A stretch of 51,647 nt of DNA from Spirochaetae bacterium HGW-Spirochaetae-2 (GCA_002839355.1 PGXW01000047.1:1-51647), one strand, 5' to 3'. Shown: positions 7,944 through 15,920, numbered from the stretch's first letter. Numbers and translations are program-made. The notes: generated by a model from the letters alone, not told the origin.

Positions 7944-9167
7944 CTATCTTGTGATAAGCCACTGCAACAGGTTCTTCTGCTGGATGCCTTCATGGTTGCT
8001 GTCTGAGCCTATCTCGTCCAAGGTCAGCAGGACTTTGGGATAATTGTCCTGTATTGCTTGGAGTGGTGCCAGTTCGCGTTTGAGGGTGCTGCCATCAAGG
8101 ACCGAAACAGATACTTGGAAATAGGAGCGCCCATCCTGCGAAGTTGCCACAAAGTCGACCTCCTTGTCCGCCAGCTTGCCGATGGAAACCTGATATCCGC
8201 GTCTGACGAGTTCAAGGTATACGATGTTCTCGATCTGATGTCCGATATCCGATTCTGAATTCATCAGGAGATGGTTCCGAAGTCCCAGATCGACTATATA
8301 GTACTTTCCCAAGGTCTTGAGGAAGCTCTTCCCCTTGATATCATACCGGTCGACCTTGTAGAAGATGTAGCTGTCCAGCAGTGCCTGGAGATATGCATCC
8401 ACCGTATTGATCGATATCTTTCTCCCGCTGGAGATGATGGTGTCACAGATTTTCTTTGCCGAGATGGGACTCCCTATACTGCTTCCCAAGAATTTGATGA
8501 TACGTTCAAGCAGGGCGACATCGGTGATTGCCTTGCGTTGTGCCACATCCTTGACCAGTATCGTGGTATAGATTCCCTCGATATAGGTCCTGATTATCGA
8601 GTCCTGTTGCTCCAGCCTCGGAACATAGGGAAAGGACCCATGTTTCAAGTACCGGTTGAATGAAGGTGTGAGATTGTTCATTCCTGCATGGGTGAAATCA
8701 AGGTATTCGCTGAAGGAGAGGGGAAGCATCTGGATTTCTACATATCTGCCGGAAAGCAATGTAGCCAATTCCCCTGAGAGCATGTAGGCATTCGACCCTG
8801 TGATGTACAGGTCAACGAAGTCCTTGAGGAAGAGACTATCGACGGCCTTCTCGAAACCTTTGCATTGCTGGATTTCATCGATGAAGACGTAGGTATAGAC
8901 GTCGATCTGCAATAATTCCTTGATGTGGCGGTACAATGCGTGATAGTCGAGAAGATGTTCATATTCGATATTTTCAAGGTTGATCGATATGATCTGTCTG
9001 TCTTGCACCCCTTGTTCCTTGAGGTGTCTGATGTACAGGGATAATAGCGTCGATTTTCCACAGCGTCTGACGCCGGTGATCACCTTGATGAGGCGCTTTT
9101 CGCGCCAGGCGATCAGTTGCTGCAGGTATTCTTTTCTCGGTATCAGCAATTGTTCTTGAGTATCCAT
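7944..9167 (-). CDS. AAA_14/DUF4143 ATPase, first copy
   Basis: A 407-residue protein with an N-terminal P-loop ATPase (Walker A GVRRCGKST at 32-40; Walker B YVFIDEIQ at 93-100; LYITGSNAYMLSGELATLLSGR sensor region) and a C-terminal DUF4143 domain ending in a PD-(D/E)XK-like stretch (YLELVRRGYQVSIGKLADKEVDFVA). Such proteins are common and often multicopy in bacteria of gut and anoxic habitats; their biological role is not settled. A second member lies at 11719-12927. ATG at 9167; the preceding AT-rich region is a plausible promoter. Confidence 0.9.
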   Translation of the reverse strand: MDTQEQLLIPRKEYLQQLIAWREKRLIKVITGVRRCGKSTLLSLYIRHLKEQGVQDRQIISINLENIEYEHLLDYHALYRHIKELLQIDVYTYVFIDEIQQCKGFEKAVDSLFLKDFVDLYITGSNAYMLSGELATLLSGRYVEIQMLPLSFSEYLDFTHAGMNNLTPSFNRYLKHGSFPYVPRLEQQDSIIRTYIEGIYTTILVKDVAQRKAITDVALLERIIKFLGSSIGSPISAKKICDTIISSGRKISINTVDAYLQALLDSYIFYKVDRYDIKGKSFLKTLGKYYIVDLGLRNHLLMNSESDIGHQIENIVYLELVRRGYQVSIGKLADKEVDFVATSQDGRSYFQVSVSVLDGSTLKRELAPLQAIQDNYPKVLLTLDEIGSDSNHEGIQQKNLLQWLITR

Positions 9168-9423
9168 AGGGAGAGTATACCACGAGATTGCAAATAATAA
9201 ATAGTTTTATCTCTATGGAGAAAAAACTTGTTAATACTACATGCTTTTTTCTGAATATATAAAATATAGCCCATCGCTAATTCCGTCTCATTTCAGGTAA
9301 AAACAAACATGTCAAATAGATACCATCATTTACCGGTCAATGTTCCAGGATATGAAAATGAATTAAAAGCGTACGTCGGGCTGAATGGGGAACTTCGTCT
9401 TGGGCCGGGCGTCCAAGAATTTC
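9168..9423. other. Intergenic region upstream of the first DUF4143 ATPase
   Basis: AT-rich close to the ATPase start, consistent with its promoter on the minus strand. Short open frames from 9309 run into repeat family B and are not credible genes. Nothing else recognised. Confidence 0.4.
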
Positions 9424-9560
9424 ATTGCCAAACGAAGCGAGGGGAAAGGGACCACGAAGTGGTCACTCTCCCGAGCGAATGCAGGCTACATAAGGCTTCA
9501 AACCTCTCTCCTTGGGGCGGGAAAGGAGACGAAGCCGCCCAAGTCAGGCTCTTTCCCTAG
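9424..9560 (+). repeat. Repeat family B, copy 1
   Basis: Shares the order ATTGCCAAACGAAGCGAG, GGAAAGGGACCAC, a CCCGAGCGA.TGCAGG block, then CTTGGGGCGGGAAAGGAG and GAAGCC with copies at 11560 and (inverted) 48174. The internal hairpin GACCAC-GAA-GTGGTC has its counterpart GACCAT-GGA-ATGGTC in copy 2, so pairing is kept while the bases change. Confidence 0.8.
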
Positions 9561-9663
9561 GATACGGATACCTTTTATGCTTCAGTAAGGCAACGGATGG
9601 TCGATGGGCTCAGAAGCCATTTGGGTTGGCGAAGCGATCGATGATACGATTACAAGATTGCGG

Positions 9664-9718
9664 GAATCCTTCCTGGTCCCACGATTCCACATAACCCATC
9701 ACAGATAGCTTCAGGGCT
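9664..9718 (+). repeat. Repeat family A, copy 2 (truncated)
   Basis: Keeps the left part, ATCCTTCCTGGTCCCACG then TTCCACATAACCCATCA and ATAGC, and loses the hairpin and right end. It abuts the 3' end of the isochorismatase-fold gene. Bases 9561-9663 between the B and A repeats hold no recognisable gene. Confidence 0.65.
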
Positions 9719-9723
9719 CACGT

Positions 9724-10245
9724 TCAGGATTGTTCGTGTGCTTCAAGGATGTGATGGGAAACCATGTCACTCAAGCACATGACCTTACAGCCTTTACTTT
9801 CATAGTAACGCAGCATCTCATCAATTTTGCGTGTATCATAGCTGGTGATGCAATCCGATAGGACCGTGACGCCATATTCTGCTTTGCATAAGTTGTAACA
9901 GGTTGATTTCACACAAGCGACAGCATCCGCTCCTGCTATGTAGAATTCGCCTATCTCATGCTCTTTGATGAGCTTGGAAAACTCTTCACTGCTTAATGCG
10001 TTCCCTTTGTATTTCGTGAACACATGTTCCGACACTATGTTCAAGTCTGGAACGAATGCAGCCCCCCGTGTTCCGGGTTTGAACGTCCTCGTTCCATCGG
10101 ATAGATTCTCATGCCTGATATACACAACATGAATATTGGTTCGTACTGCCCAATCAATAGCTTCATTGATAGTGCCGATAACATCCTTGTAGTTCTTGGT
10201 TATGTCATTTTGTATATCGATTATTACCAAGGCTTTCTTCTGCAT
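9724..10245 (-). CDS. Isochorismatase-like cysteine hydrolase
   Basis: A 173-residue cytoplasmic hydrolase of the isochorismatase/nicotinamidase fold. The catalytic residues can be seen: Asp10 in ALVIIDIQND, a Lys in HVFTKYKGNAL (78 or 80) and Cys111 in AGADAVACVKST. The substrate is not evident from sequence; relatives cleave nicotinamide, isochorismate, ureidoacrylate and other amides. ATG at 10245 with AGGAGGAAT upstream. It diverges from a WYL-domain regulator across 119 bp with a dyad, so that regulator probably controls it. Confidence 0.88.
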   Translation of the reverse strand: MQKKALVIIDIQNDITKNYKDVIGTINEAIDWAVRTNIHVVYIRHENLSDGTRTFKPGTRGAAFVPDLNIVSEHVFTKYKGNALSSEEFSKLIKEHEIGEFYIAGADAVACVKSTCYNLCKAEYGVTVLSDCITSYDTRKIDEMLRYYESKGCKVMCLSDMVSHHILEAHEQS

Positions 10246-10286
10246 CGTGATTCCTCCTGTCGGGTTGCTTTGTTTCTTGGTTCATT

Positions 10287-10313
10287 ATACTGTGCAATTG
10301 TTGACAACAGTAT
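10287..10313. promoter_or_regulatory. Divergent promoter region with dyad operator
   Basis: ATACTGT (10287-10293) and ACAGTAT (10307-10313) form a perfect 7-bp inverted repeat between the hydrolase and the WYL regulator. On the minus strand the left arm overlaps a TATAAT -10 for the hydrolase; on the plus strand TTGACA lies at 10301-10306. Most likely the binding site of the adjacent WYL regulator. Confidence 0.55.
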
Positions 10314-10364
10314 GGCAACTATATAGAGCAATAACAGAAAAAGTTTCGTACCATTGGTTAGCAG

Positions 10365-11327
10365 ATGAAAGTTGACAGGCTTGTAAGCATTATTATGATA
10401 CTCCTGGATAAGAAACGTATAGGTGCACAGGAATTGGCCGATATGTTTGAAGTCTCGCTGCGCACTATCTACCGCGACATCGACACTATCAACAGGGCAG
10501 GTATTCCCGTTCTATCAACGCCGGGAGTGGGTGGTGGCTTTGAGATCATGCAGGAATACAAGCTCGATAAGAAGGTTTTTTCGACTGCCGACCTTTCCGC
10601 CATCTTGATGGGGCTTTCCAGTCTCTCCTCCATGATCCGAGGTGATGAACTGGTGAACGCCCTTGCGAAGGTCAAGAGTTTCATCCCCGCTGAGAGAGCG
10701 AAAGACATTACCCTGAAAGCCAATCAGATATGCATAGATATGAGTCCGTGGATGGGCAACAGGAACGTACAACCCTTTTTGAAGATACTGAGAACCGCAT
10801 TGCAAGAGAGCAAGCTGCTTTCCTTTACGTATGCCGACCGCTACGGAAATAGAACCACACGAACAGCCGAACCCTATCAGCTTGTTCTGAAAAGCAGTCA
10901 TTGGTACTGGCAAGGATATTGCCATACGCGAAATGATTTCCGCTTATTCAAACTATCCCGCACAGCAAACCTGCACATCCTTGAGGAGACATTTACTCCG
11001 CGAGAGAATCCAAAACCACAGTTGGATATTACGGATATGGTGGAAGCCCTGCAAACGGAAATCAGAATTCGTATTCATAGATCAGTCATGGACAGGGTAC
11101 TTGAGTATTGTACGTATGATCACTTTTCGCCAGACGGTGAAGAGCATTACCTTGTCGGCTTTCCCTTCATAGAGAATGATTATTACTACAATATCCTGTT
11201 CGGTTTTGGAGATGCCTGCGAGTGTCTGGGTCCGTTGCCCATTCGTACAGAAATCAAGCGTCGAATACATGCCCTGGCTACCTTGTACGAAAACGAGAAC
11301 AAGGAAGCTGCTCTCCTTGGTGAATGA
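10365..11327 (+). CDS. WYL-domain transcriptional regulator (YafY type)
   Basis: A 320-residue DNA-binding protein: N-terminal winged helix (MKVDRLVSIIMILLDKKRIGAQ, then LADMFEVSLRTIYRDIDTI), a linker, and a WYL domain from about residue 140 (SFTYADRYGNRTTRTAEPYQ, SSHWYWQGYCHTRNDFRLFKLSR) with a C-terminal WCX-like extension. WYL domains bind ligands such as nucleic acids or nucleotides and are common near defence or stress genes. It is transcribed divergently from the isochorismatase-like gene, its probable target, and is followed by a C-type terminator-like element. Confidence 0.9.
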   Translation: MKVDRLVSIIMILLDKKRIGAQELADMFEVSLRTIYRDIDTINRAGIPVLSTPGVGGGFEIMQEYKLDKKVFSTADLSAILMGLSSLSSMIRGDELVNALAKVKSFIPAERAKDITLKANQICIDMSPWMGNRNVQPFLKILRTALQESKLLSFTYADRYGNRTTRTAEPYQLVLKSSHWYWQGYCHTRNDFRLFKLSRTANLHILEETFTPRENPKPQLDITDMVEALQTEIRIRIHRSVMDRVLEYCTYDHFSPDGEEHYLVGFPFIENDYYYNILFGFGDACECLGPLPIRTEIKRRIHALATLYENENKEAALLGE

Positions 11328-11380
11328 CCTAGGCAGCAGAAAAAGAGACTGATTATTATCTCCACGATCAAGAAACGCCA

Positions 11381-11406
11381 AGGCGAGTGCCAGGCACTGT
11401 TTTTTC
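11381..11406 (+). terminator. Repeat family C, copy 1 (terminator-like)
   Basis: AGTG-CCAGG-CACT hairpin followed by G and six T, 54 bp after the WYL gene. The same motif, RGTGCC.GGCAC.GTT, recurs at 15590 and 22236, each time shortly after a plus-strand gene. Confidence 0.65.
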
Positions 11407-11419
11407 AGGATTTTATACG

Positions 11420-11530
11420 AGGAGGTATGCTTGAAATGACCAAACATACATGTGGACAGGTGCTTCGGTATGGTTCAATATTGGGATGCGGACTGTGGAT
11501 TCTGCCATTATGATTCAGGGCTTCATGTGA
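11420..11530 (+). pseudogene. Decayed duplicate of the 5171 small membrane-protein gene
   Basis: From GAGGAGGTAT through the ATG (11436) and the first six codons this is nearly identical to 5154-5193. It then jumps to the sequence of 5234-5269 and again to 5407-5432, so relative to the first copy it has lost about 40 bp and 137 bp. The first loss shifts the frame, leaving only the ribosome binding site and start of the gene. Junctions share 1-2 bp with the lost ends, typical of short-homology deletion. Confidence 0.8.
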
Positions 11531-11559
11531 TGATACGTGTCAATACATTCTTCTCCTTG

Positions 11560-11691
11560 ATTGCCAAACGGAGCGAGTGGAAAGGGACCATGGAATGGTC
11601 ACTCTCCCGAGCGAGTGCAGGCAACGTAAGGATTCATACCTCGCCCCTTGGGGCGGGAAAGGAGGCGAAGCCTCCCGGGGTTTCCCGATGG
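11560..11691 (+). repeat. Repeat family B, copy 2
   Basis: Same block order as copy 1 (ATTGCCAAACGGAGCGAG, GGAAAGGGACCAT, CCCGAGCGAGTGCAGG, GCCCCTTGGGGCGGGAAA) and ends in a perfect hairpin GGAGGC-GAA-GCCTCC. It lies between the decayed duplicate and the convergent 3' end of the second DUF4143 ATPase. Confidence 0.8.
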
Positions 11692-11718
11692 AAGCATGAA
11701 CGATTACTCGCAACATTC

Positions 11719-12927
11719 CTAACGCTTGTCCGGTGACTCAGTGAGCAGATAATCTATGATATTCATGTGTATTATGCCATTGCGTGAACGATTGACCGGG
11801 TCCATCGAAAGAACCATTTTGGGATAGTTGTCATCGATCGTTTCCAGTGGGGAGAACTCCCTTTCAATTGTGGCCGGCTCCGCCAGAAGGTAGGCCACTT
11901 GGATATAGAGCTTCTCATTACCGCAGATTGCTATAAAGTCGATTTCCTTTTCCTCAAGTTTCCCAACGAAAATCTCATAACCTTGTTTCCGCAAGTGCAG
12001 ATAGACAATGTTTTCGAGTGTCTGGCCTATGTCGAGTTCGTTGTCGAAAAACAAAGCCCTGAATCCCAGATCGTTGACGAAGAATTTCTCATTCGTTTTC
12101 AATACGTCCTTTCCCTTGATGTCGAATCTGGGAACCCCGTGGATCAGGAATGCTTCTTTCGCGGCATCAAGGTATTGATAGATGGTCTCTTTGGATAAAC
12201 GCCTGCCCTCGTTCTTCAGGTATCTGGTGATGGATGCTGCAGAAAACAGTTGGCTACAGTTCGCGAAAATATATTGCATGAACCTTTTCAACAAATCAAC
12301 GTTTCGGATTGAGTGTCTCTGGACAATGTCACGCAACAAGATTGATTGGTACATGTCCAGCAGATAGTTTTTGGCAATCGAGCTATCATCGAACTGTAGT
12401 ATACCGGGCATCCCTCCAGTCCGAATGAATGTCAAGAATTTTTCCTCACGTGTGGAGGCAGATATATATGGGTACATCTCCTTGAAGGATAGCGGGAAAA
12501 TCTCAATCGAGTAGCACCGCCCCGTGAGATATGTAGCCAATTCCCCCGACAAGAGGTTGGAATTGGATCCGGTAATGAAGAGTTCAGCATCGCCCTTGGC
12601 ATGCAGGGAATTCACCACTTTCTCAAATCCCTTGACCTCCTGTACTTCATCGAGAAATATGAAATACTTGTTTCCGTGGGTCATGCGTTCGTCTATGTAT
12701 TCATCAAGCACCCGATAGTCACGGATGGCTTCGTATTCCATCAATTCGAAATTGATGCTGATTATCCGTTCTTGCGGTACGCCGTCAGCTAGCAACTGCT
12801 CTTGGACTTGTTTGAGGATGGTGGATTTTCCGACACGGCGCATCCCTGTCAGGACCTTGATGACATTTTTCCCGGTAACCGAACGGATTAGTTCAAGATA
12901 ACTATCGCGTTGAATGTGCATGGACAC
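11719..12927 (-). CDS. AAA_14/DUF4143 ATPase, second copy
   Basis: 402 residues with the same build as the 7944-9167 protein: Walker A GMRRVGKST (28-36), Walker B KYFIFLDEVQ (87-96), LFITGSNSNLLSGELATYLTGR, then DUF4143 ending in YLHLRKQGYEIFVGKLEEKEIDFIA. The two are clear paralogues but diverged well beyond a recent duplication. Role unknown. ATG at 12927 with AGGTGTCC upstream on the coding strand (weak). Confidence 0.9.
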   Translation of the reverse strand: MSMHIQRDSYLELIRSVTGKNVIKVLTGMRRVGKSTILKQVQEQLLADGVPQERIISINFELMEYEAIRDYRVLDEYIDERMTHGNKYFIFLDEVQEVKGFEKVVNSLHAKGDAELFITGSNSNLLSGELATYLTGRCYSIEIFPLSFKEMYPYISASTREEKFLTFIRTGGMPGILQFDDSSIAKNYLLDMYQSILLRDIVQRHSIRNVDLLKRFMQYIFANCSQLFSAASITRYLKNEGRRLSKETIYQYLDAAKEAFLIHGVPRFDIKGKDVLKTNEKFFVNDLGFRALFFDNELDIGQTLENIVYLHLRKQGYEIFVGKLEEKEIDFIAICGNEKLYIQVAYLLAEPATIEREFSPLETIDDNYPKMVLSMDPVNRSRNGIIHMNIIDYLLTESPDKR

Positions 12928-13343
12928 CTCTTGTCTTCAGTATAGAATAGCAAAGTCTTTCATACAAGACAAAATTATCTTTTTACTATTGGAAGTCCTT
13001 TATAAAATTCTTTAATGGGTACTAAGAGCAGAATCGTCTTCGCCCATAGTGGTGCGGATACCAGAATCTGAGCAGAGCAAAATCGCACCCCTTGATGCCT
13101 TACATGAGAATCAGGTATATAAGCGATCTTGAAACGCAAATCAAGTCTTCAATAATTAAAATCTTGATCTAATGACGGTTTCTTGATCCCTGTGCACTTG
13201 ATACAGGTTGGGCATACCAAAGGACCAGATGGTTCGTTTTTGGAGTCTACCTATTGTCGTATTGAATGCTGTAATGATCAGCGGCTGAGCGTATATGATA
13301 ATTCATGCCGACGGGTCGCATCAGAGTGTGACCAGAACGAATA
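12928..13343. other. Gene-free stretch before the jetD fragment
   Basis: AT-rich next to the ATPase start, then about 350 bp with stops in all frames. Given the jetD remnant that follows directly, this may contain decayed upstream jetD sequence, but I cannot read any convincing segment of it. Confidence 0.35.
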
Positions 13344-13560
13344 TTGCTGAGATTCCAGAAGCCTGAACTGATTCGATTTCGTTTCCTCGGCCTTTCACTT
13401 TATTGGCGGGGGTGCAGCGACATTGCCGTGCCATCCGCCCAGGTCTGTAGTCTGCACGTTGAGAGGGGAGATATCCCTGTCAGACGGGTGTTTGTGGTTG
13501 AGAATGATATATGCGCCCTCAGTTTCCCTCCAGTGGAAGGTGCCATGGTGATTTTTGTGC
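13344..13560 (+). pseudogene. jetD: jetD (Wadjet) fragment, middle part
   Basis: The frame reads QKPELIRFRFLG, GCSDIAVPSAQVCSL, RRVFVVENDICALSFPPVEG and AMVIF. This is the DUF2220/JetD pattern, including the ENE/D-type acidic segment of its Toprim-like domain (rVFVVENe..aLsFPp...VIFG). It has no upstream start (in-frame TGA at about 13329) and after AMVIF it runs straight into repeat family A. The next residues expected in JetD (GRGY..., then YWGDLDTHGF) are found at 32802-33158. No jetA, jetB or jetC is in the window. Confidence 0.75.
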
Positions 13561-13563
13561 GAA

Positions 13564-13659
13564 AATCCTTCCTGGCACCACGTCTCCACATAACCCATCA
13601 GAAATAGCCTAGAAGCCCGTTTTTCGGGCTGAACGAGGATTTCCTTCCTGGTACCGGAA
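13564..13659 (+). repeat. Repeat family A, copy 3
   Basis: Good full copy: ATCCTTCCTGGCACCACG, TCCACATAACCCATCAG, hairpin AGCCCG-TTTTT-CGGGCT (13614-13630), GAACGAGGATTTC and CTTCCTGGTACCGG. A degenerate second copy seems to follow to about 13738 (CCGCATAGCCCAGCAG, CCCGATACCGG), as also seen after copy 4. Confidence 0.85.
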
Positions 13660-13754
13660 ACCCATATTTTCCGCATAGCCCAGCAGAGCTACCCTACAAG
13701 CATATTTTTCTGTCTGGGGGGGGCTTCCCGATACCGGAGGCTTCATAAACCCGA

Positions 13755-13804
13755 TTGACAACCTTTCTATATACTAGTAGACTATATTCACAATGTATAT
13801 AGTC
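13755..13804 (+). promoter_or_regulatory. padR promoter and operator
   Basis: TTGACA (13755-13760) with a weak -10 TAGACT after 17 bp. GACTATAT (13780-13787) and ATATAGTC (13797-13804) form a perfect 8-bp inverted repeat over and just past the -10, directly before the padR start, as expected for an autoregulatory PadR operator. Confidence 0.65.
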
Positions 13805-13820
13805 AATGGAGGGTAAGCAC

Positions 13821-14201
13821 ATGATAGAGGATCAGCCGGTATTCTGCGATCACAAACCCCATCATATGGAACGCTTCCTGGAGGTTTGTCTGCTGCTGCT
13901 CCTGTACGATGAGATCGGGTATGGGTACGGATTGGCCGAACAGCTGTCGCACTTCGGTTTCTCAGAGATGGATCTCAATGTCAGTACCCTGTACAGGACG
14001 CTGCGGAAGATGGAGCATGACGGCTTGGTTACTTCCCTGTGGGAAGCAGGTGGGCAGGGACCCCGGCGGAGAGTCTATGAAATTACCGAAGGAGGCAAGA
14101 GTGAACTGGAGCAATGGATCAAAGTCCTGAAGGTAAGGAAGGCTAGGATCGAGACACTGGTGGGTGCGTATGATCGGAAGGTCTCGACAGGTGACAAGTA
14201 G
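13821..14201 (+). CDS. PadR-family transcriptional regulator
   Basis: A 126-residue winged-helix regulator. The ATG at 13821 is chosen because GGAGGG (13808-13813) sits 7 nt upstream and would lie inside the gene if the ATG at 13806 were used. It shows the PadR pattern LLLLYDEIGYGYGLAEQL, MDLNVSTLYRTLRKMEHDGLV, GPRRRVYEITEGGKSEL and a C-terminal helix for dimerisation. It heads a plus-strand operon with a cupin protein and a two-gene permease, and is likely autoregulated through the upstream dyad. PadR repressors often sense small phenolics, drugs or metal-related stress; the ligand here is unknown. Confidence 0.9.
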   Translation: MIEDQPVFCDHKPHHMERFLEVCLLLLLYDEIGYGYGLAEQLSHFGFSEMDLNVSTLYRTLRKMEHDGLVTSLWEAGGQGPRRRVYEITEGGKSELEQWIKVLKVRKARIETLVGAYDRKVSTGDK

Positions 14202-14222
14202 GAACTACTCGGGAGGAGTACC

Positions 14223-14531
14223 ATGCAGATAATCGATTTGATGGAATTGGAGGCACAGGGGTATGAGAAGCGGCAGGTCAACGTATTTTTCCAGAACGAC
14301 CTGTTCAAGGCCCGTGTCATCGTCCTGGAATCTGGTGGCAGGATTCCAGACTGCCAGATGGATTCACATGTCATGTTCTATGTGGTTGAGGGAGAGGTGA
14401 GGCTTTCCTGCAATGGCAAGACGTCGGTGTTGAAGGAAAAGCAGGTTTTCATTACCGAACCTGCATTGTTGTCGATGGAATCGGAATCCGGTGCACGCTT
14501 GATGGGTGTGCAGATAAGGGTTCGGGATTAG
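14223..14531 (+). CDS. Small cupin-domain protein
   Basis: 102 residues forming one cupin barrel: VIVLESGGRIPDCQMDSHVMFYVVEGEVRLSCNGK and then KEKQVFITEPALLSMESESGARLMGVQIR. Only one of the usual metal-binding histidines is evident (SHVMF), so metal binding is uncertain. GGGAGGAG lies just upstream. It is 21 bp after padR and 7 bp before the permease, so it probably acts with them, perhaps as a ligand-binding or sensor subunit. Confidence 0.75.
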   Translation: MQIIDLMELEAQGYEKRQVNVFFQNDLFKARVIVLESGGRIPDCQMDSHVMFYVVEGEVRLSCNGKTSVLKEKQVFITEPALLSMESESGARLMGVQIRVRD

Positions 14532-14538
14532 GGGGAAC

Positions 14539-15021
14539 GTGATGGTTACGATTGCAACGATATACGGTCTCTTGGCTGTGGGGCTCATCGTCTCGCTCAT
14601 CAAGAGTCGGGAGAAGACGATGAAAGCCTTCAGGATTGCCGGCAAGGCGTTTGCCAAGACTGCCCCGAGTCTGTTGACCGTACTGGGTATCGTCGGATTG
14701 ACCCTTGGCATCCTGACACCCGAGACCATCGCCAAGCTGGTGGGGGCAGAGGCTGGTATCATGGCGACGCTGATCGCCTCGATACTTGGTGCAATTACCT
14801 TGATCCCTTCCCTGGTTGCCTTTCCGCTTGCCGGTTCACTACTGCGCTCCGGTGCGACGGTTATGACGATCTCCGCGTTCGTGACGACACTCGTCATGGT
14901 TGGGGTCGTAACCGCCCCCATGGAAATCAAGGAATTGGGAAAGAAATTCACCTTGTTACGCAACGGGCTTGGATTCCTTGCCGCCCTGTTGATTGCTTTG
15001 GTCATGGGGGTGGTGCTATGA
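14539..15021 (+). CDS. DUF318/ArsP-like permease, first half
   Basis: A 160-residue membrane protein with four or five hydrophobic segments, including TIASIL-like and LIPSLVAFPLAGSLLRSGATVMTISAF, which matches one repeat of the DUF318 (ArsP/YraQ) permease family. Full-length members have two such repeats in one chain; here they are separate genes overlapping by 4 bp (15018-15021). Family members export methylarsenicals or are uncharacterised. The substrate is unknown; no ars genes lie nearby. Confidence 0.8.
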   Translation: MMVTIATIYGLLAVGLIVSLIKSREKTMKAFRIAGKAFAKTAPSLLTVLGIVGLTLGILTPETIAKLVGAEAGIMATLIASILGAITLIPSLVAFPLAGSLLRSGATVMTISAFVTTLVMVGVVTAPMEIKELGKKFTLLRNGLGFLAALLIALVMGVVL

Positions 15022-15575
15022 TGAAAATTGCCAAAAAGTTCATTGGTCCTTCGGTTGTGCTGGTCATATATGTGGCACTTTCCTTCTGGCGAAGAGATTT
15101 GGCAATCCAGTCGTCCCAGGTCACCTGGGACTATCTGAAGGAGATGCTACTCATCTTGCCGCCGGTCTTCCTGCTCATGGGATTGATTGAGACGTGGATA
15201 CCGAAAGACAAGATTCAGAAATGGTTGGGCAGAGGCTCGGGCTTCAAGGGTATCGGTATCTCCCTCGTTCTCGGTACATTGCCCACAGGGCCTTTGTATG
15301 TAGCATTCCCCATGGCAGCCACCCTGATCCGAAAGGGAGCGAGCCATACCAATATGGTTGTCTTCCTCGGTGCGTGGGCTGCATTGAAGATTCCCCAAAT
15401 CATGGTGGAGATCAAGTTCCTCGGCATTGCCTTTACCTTGCTGCGATTCGTCTTGACGTTGGTGGCGTTGGTGCTGATGGGGCTTCTCATAGAGCGGATC
15501 CTCCGCAAGTCTCCTGACCTGCAATGGTTGCAGAAGACACAGGAGGAGGTTGCATCTGATCAGATTGGCGGATAA
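15018..15575 (+). CDS. DUF318/ArsP-like permease, second half
   Basis: A 185-residue membrane protein that carries the other DUF318 repeat: WDYLKEMLLILPPVFLLMGLIETWIPKDKIQKWLGRGSGFKGIG, then the hallmark LGTLPTGPLYVAFPMAATLIRKGAS. ATGA overlap with the first half implies equal translation and a heteromeric pore. A C-type terminator element follows at 15590. Confidence 0.82.
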   Translation: MMKIAKKFIGPSVVLVIYVALSFWRRDLAIQSSQVTWDYLKEMLLILPPVFLLMGLIETWIPKDKIQKWLGRGSGFKGIGISLVLGTLPTGPLYVAFPMAATLIRKGASHTNMVVFLGAWAALKIPQIMVEIKFLGIAFTLLRFVLTLVALVLMGLLIERILRKSPDLQWLQKTQEEVASDQIGG

Positions 15576-15589
15576 AAACAATTCTGCCC

Positions 15590-15720
15590 CGGCAGGTGCC
15601 TGGCACCGTTATTGTATTATGTATGCAAAATATTTCCACCCTATAGTTTTTCTCAGATTTCCCAGGTAATAGTGAGGGAAAAGGGATGGCAGCGCCAGCT
15701 CTCCTCCCATCCCTACGCGC
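15590..15720 (+). repeat. Repeat family C, copy 2, with extended structured tail
   Basis: GGTG-CCTGG-CACC hairpin followed by GTTATTG, then a stretch shared with copy 3: TTTCCCAGG, GTGAGGGAAAA, a hairpin and CCCTACGCGCCTATTGGC. The inner hairpin is GGGATGG (15683-15689) with CCATCCC (15707-15713); at 22.28 kb the same place holds GGGAAA with TTTCCC. Pairing kept with different bases suggests a structured RNA or terminator module. Confidence 0.65.
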
Positions 15721-15774
15721 CTATTGGCAAGTAGTCGTTTGAAGATTGTGTAAGGAAGACAACGCTACATAATT

Positions 15775-15810
15775 GGGAGCCAGGTTTCCTATACCTGGCT
15801 CCCTCTTTCC
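15775..15810. terminator. Strong intrinsic terminator
   Basis: GGGAGCCAGGT and ACCTGGCTCCC form an 11-bp stem with a 7-nt loop, followed by TCTTTCCT. Bidirectional use is possible: it lies between the plus-strand permease operon and the convergent amidohydrolase gene. Bases 15811-15920 hold only a partial A-long motif (CCGGCCAATG). Confidence 0.8.
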
Positions 15811-15920
15811 TCGCACCGGGCCGGCCAATGGTGCGCTACCCATTCGAGTTTTGGTGTCAGGATGTCCAAATGTGGATAATGAGGGAATTCTTCCTGATAC
15901 CGATAGTCAATGTCCCTGGT

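Noticed and set aside
9309-9560. 83-aa open frame upstream of family B copy 1
   Set aside because: Runs through the hairpin repeat, has no ribosome binding site or recognisable motif.
13395-13676. Reverse-strand 93-aa frame over the jetD fragment
   Set aside because: The forward frame has clear JetD motifs; the reverse one is its shadow and enters repeat A.
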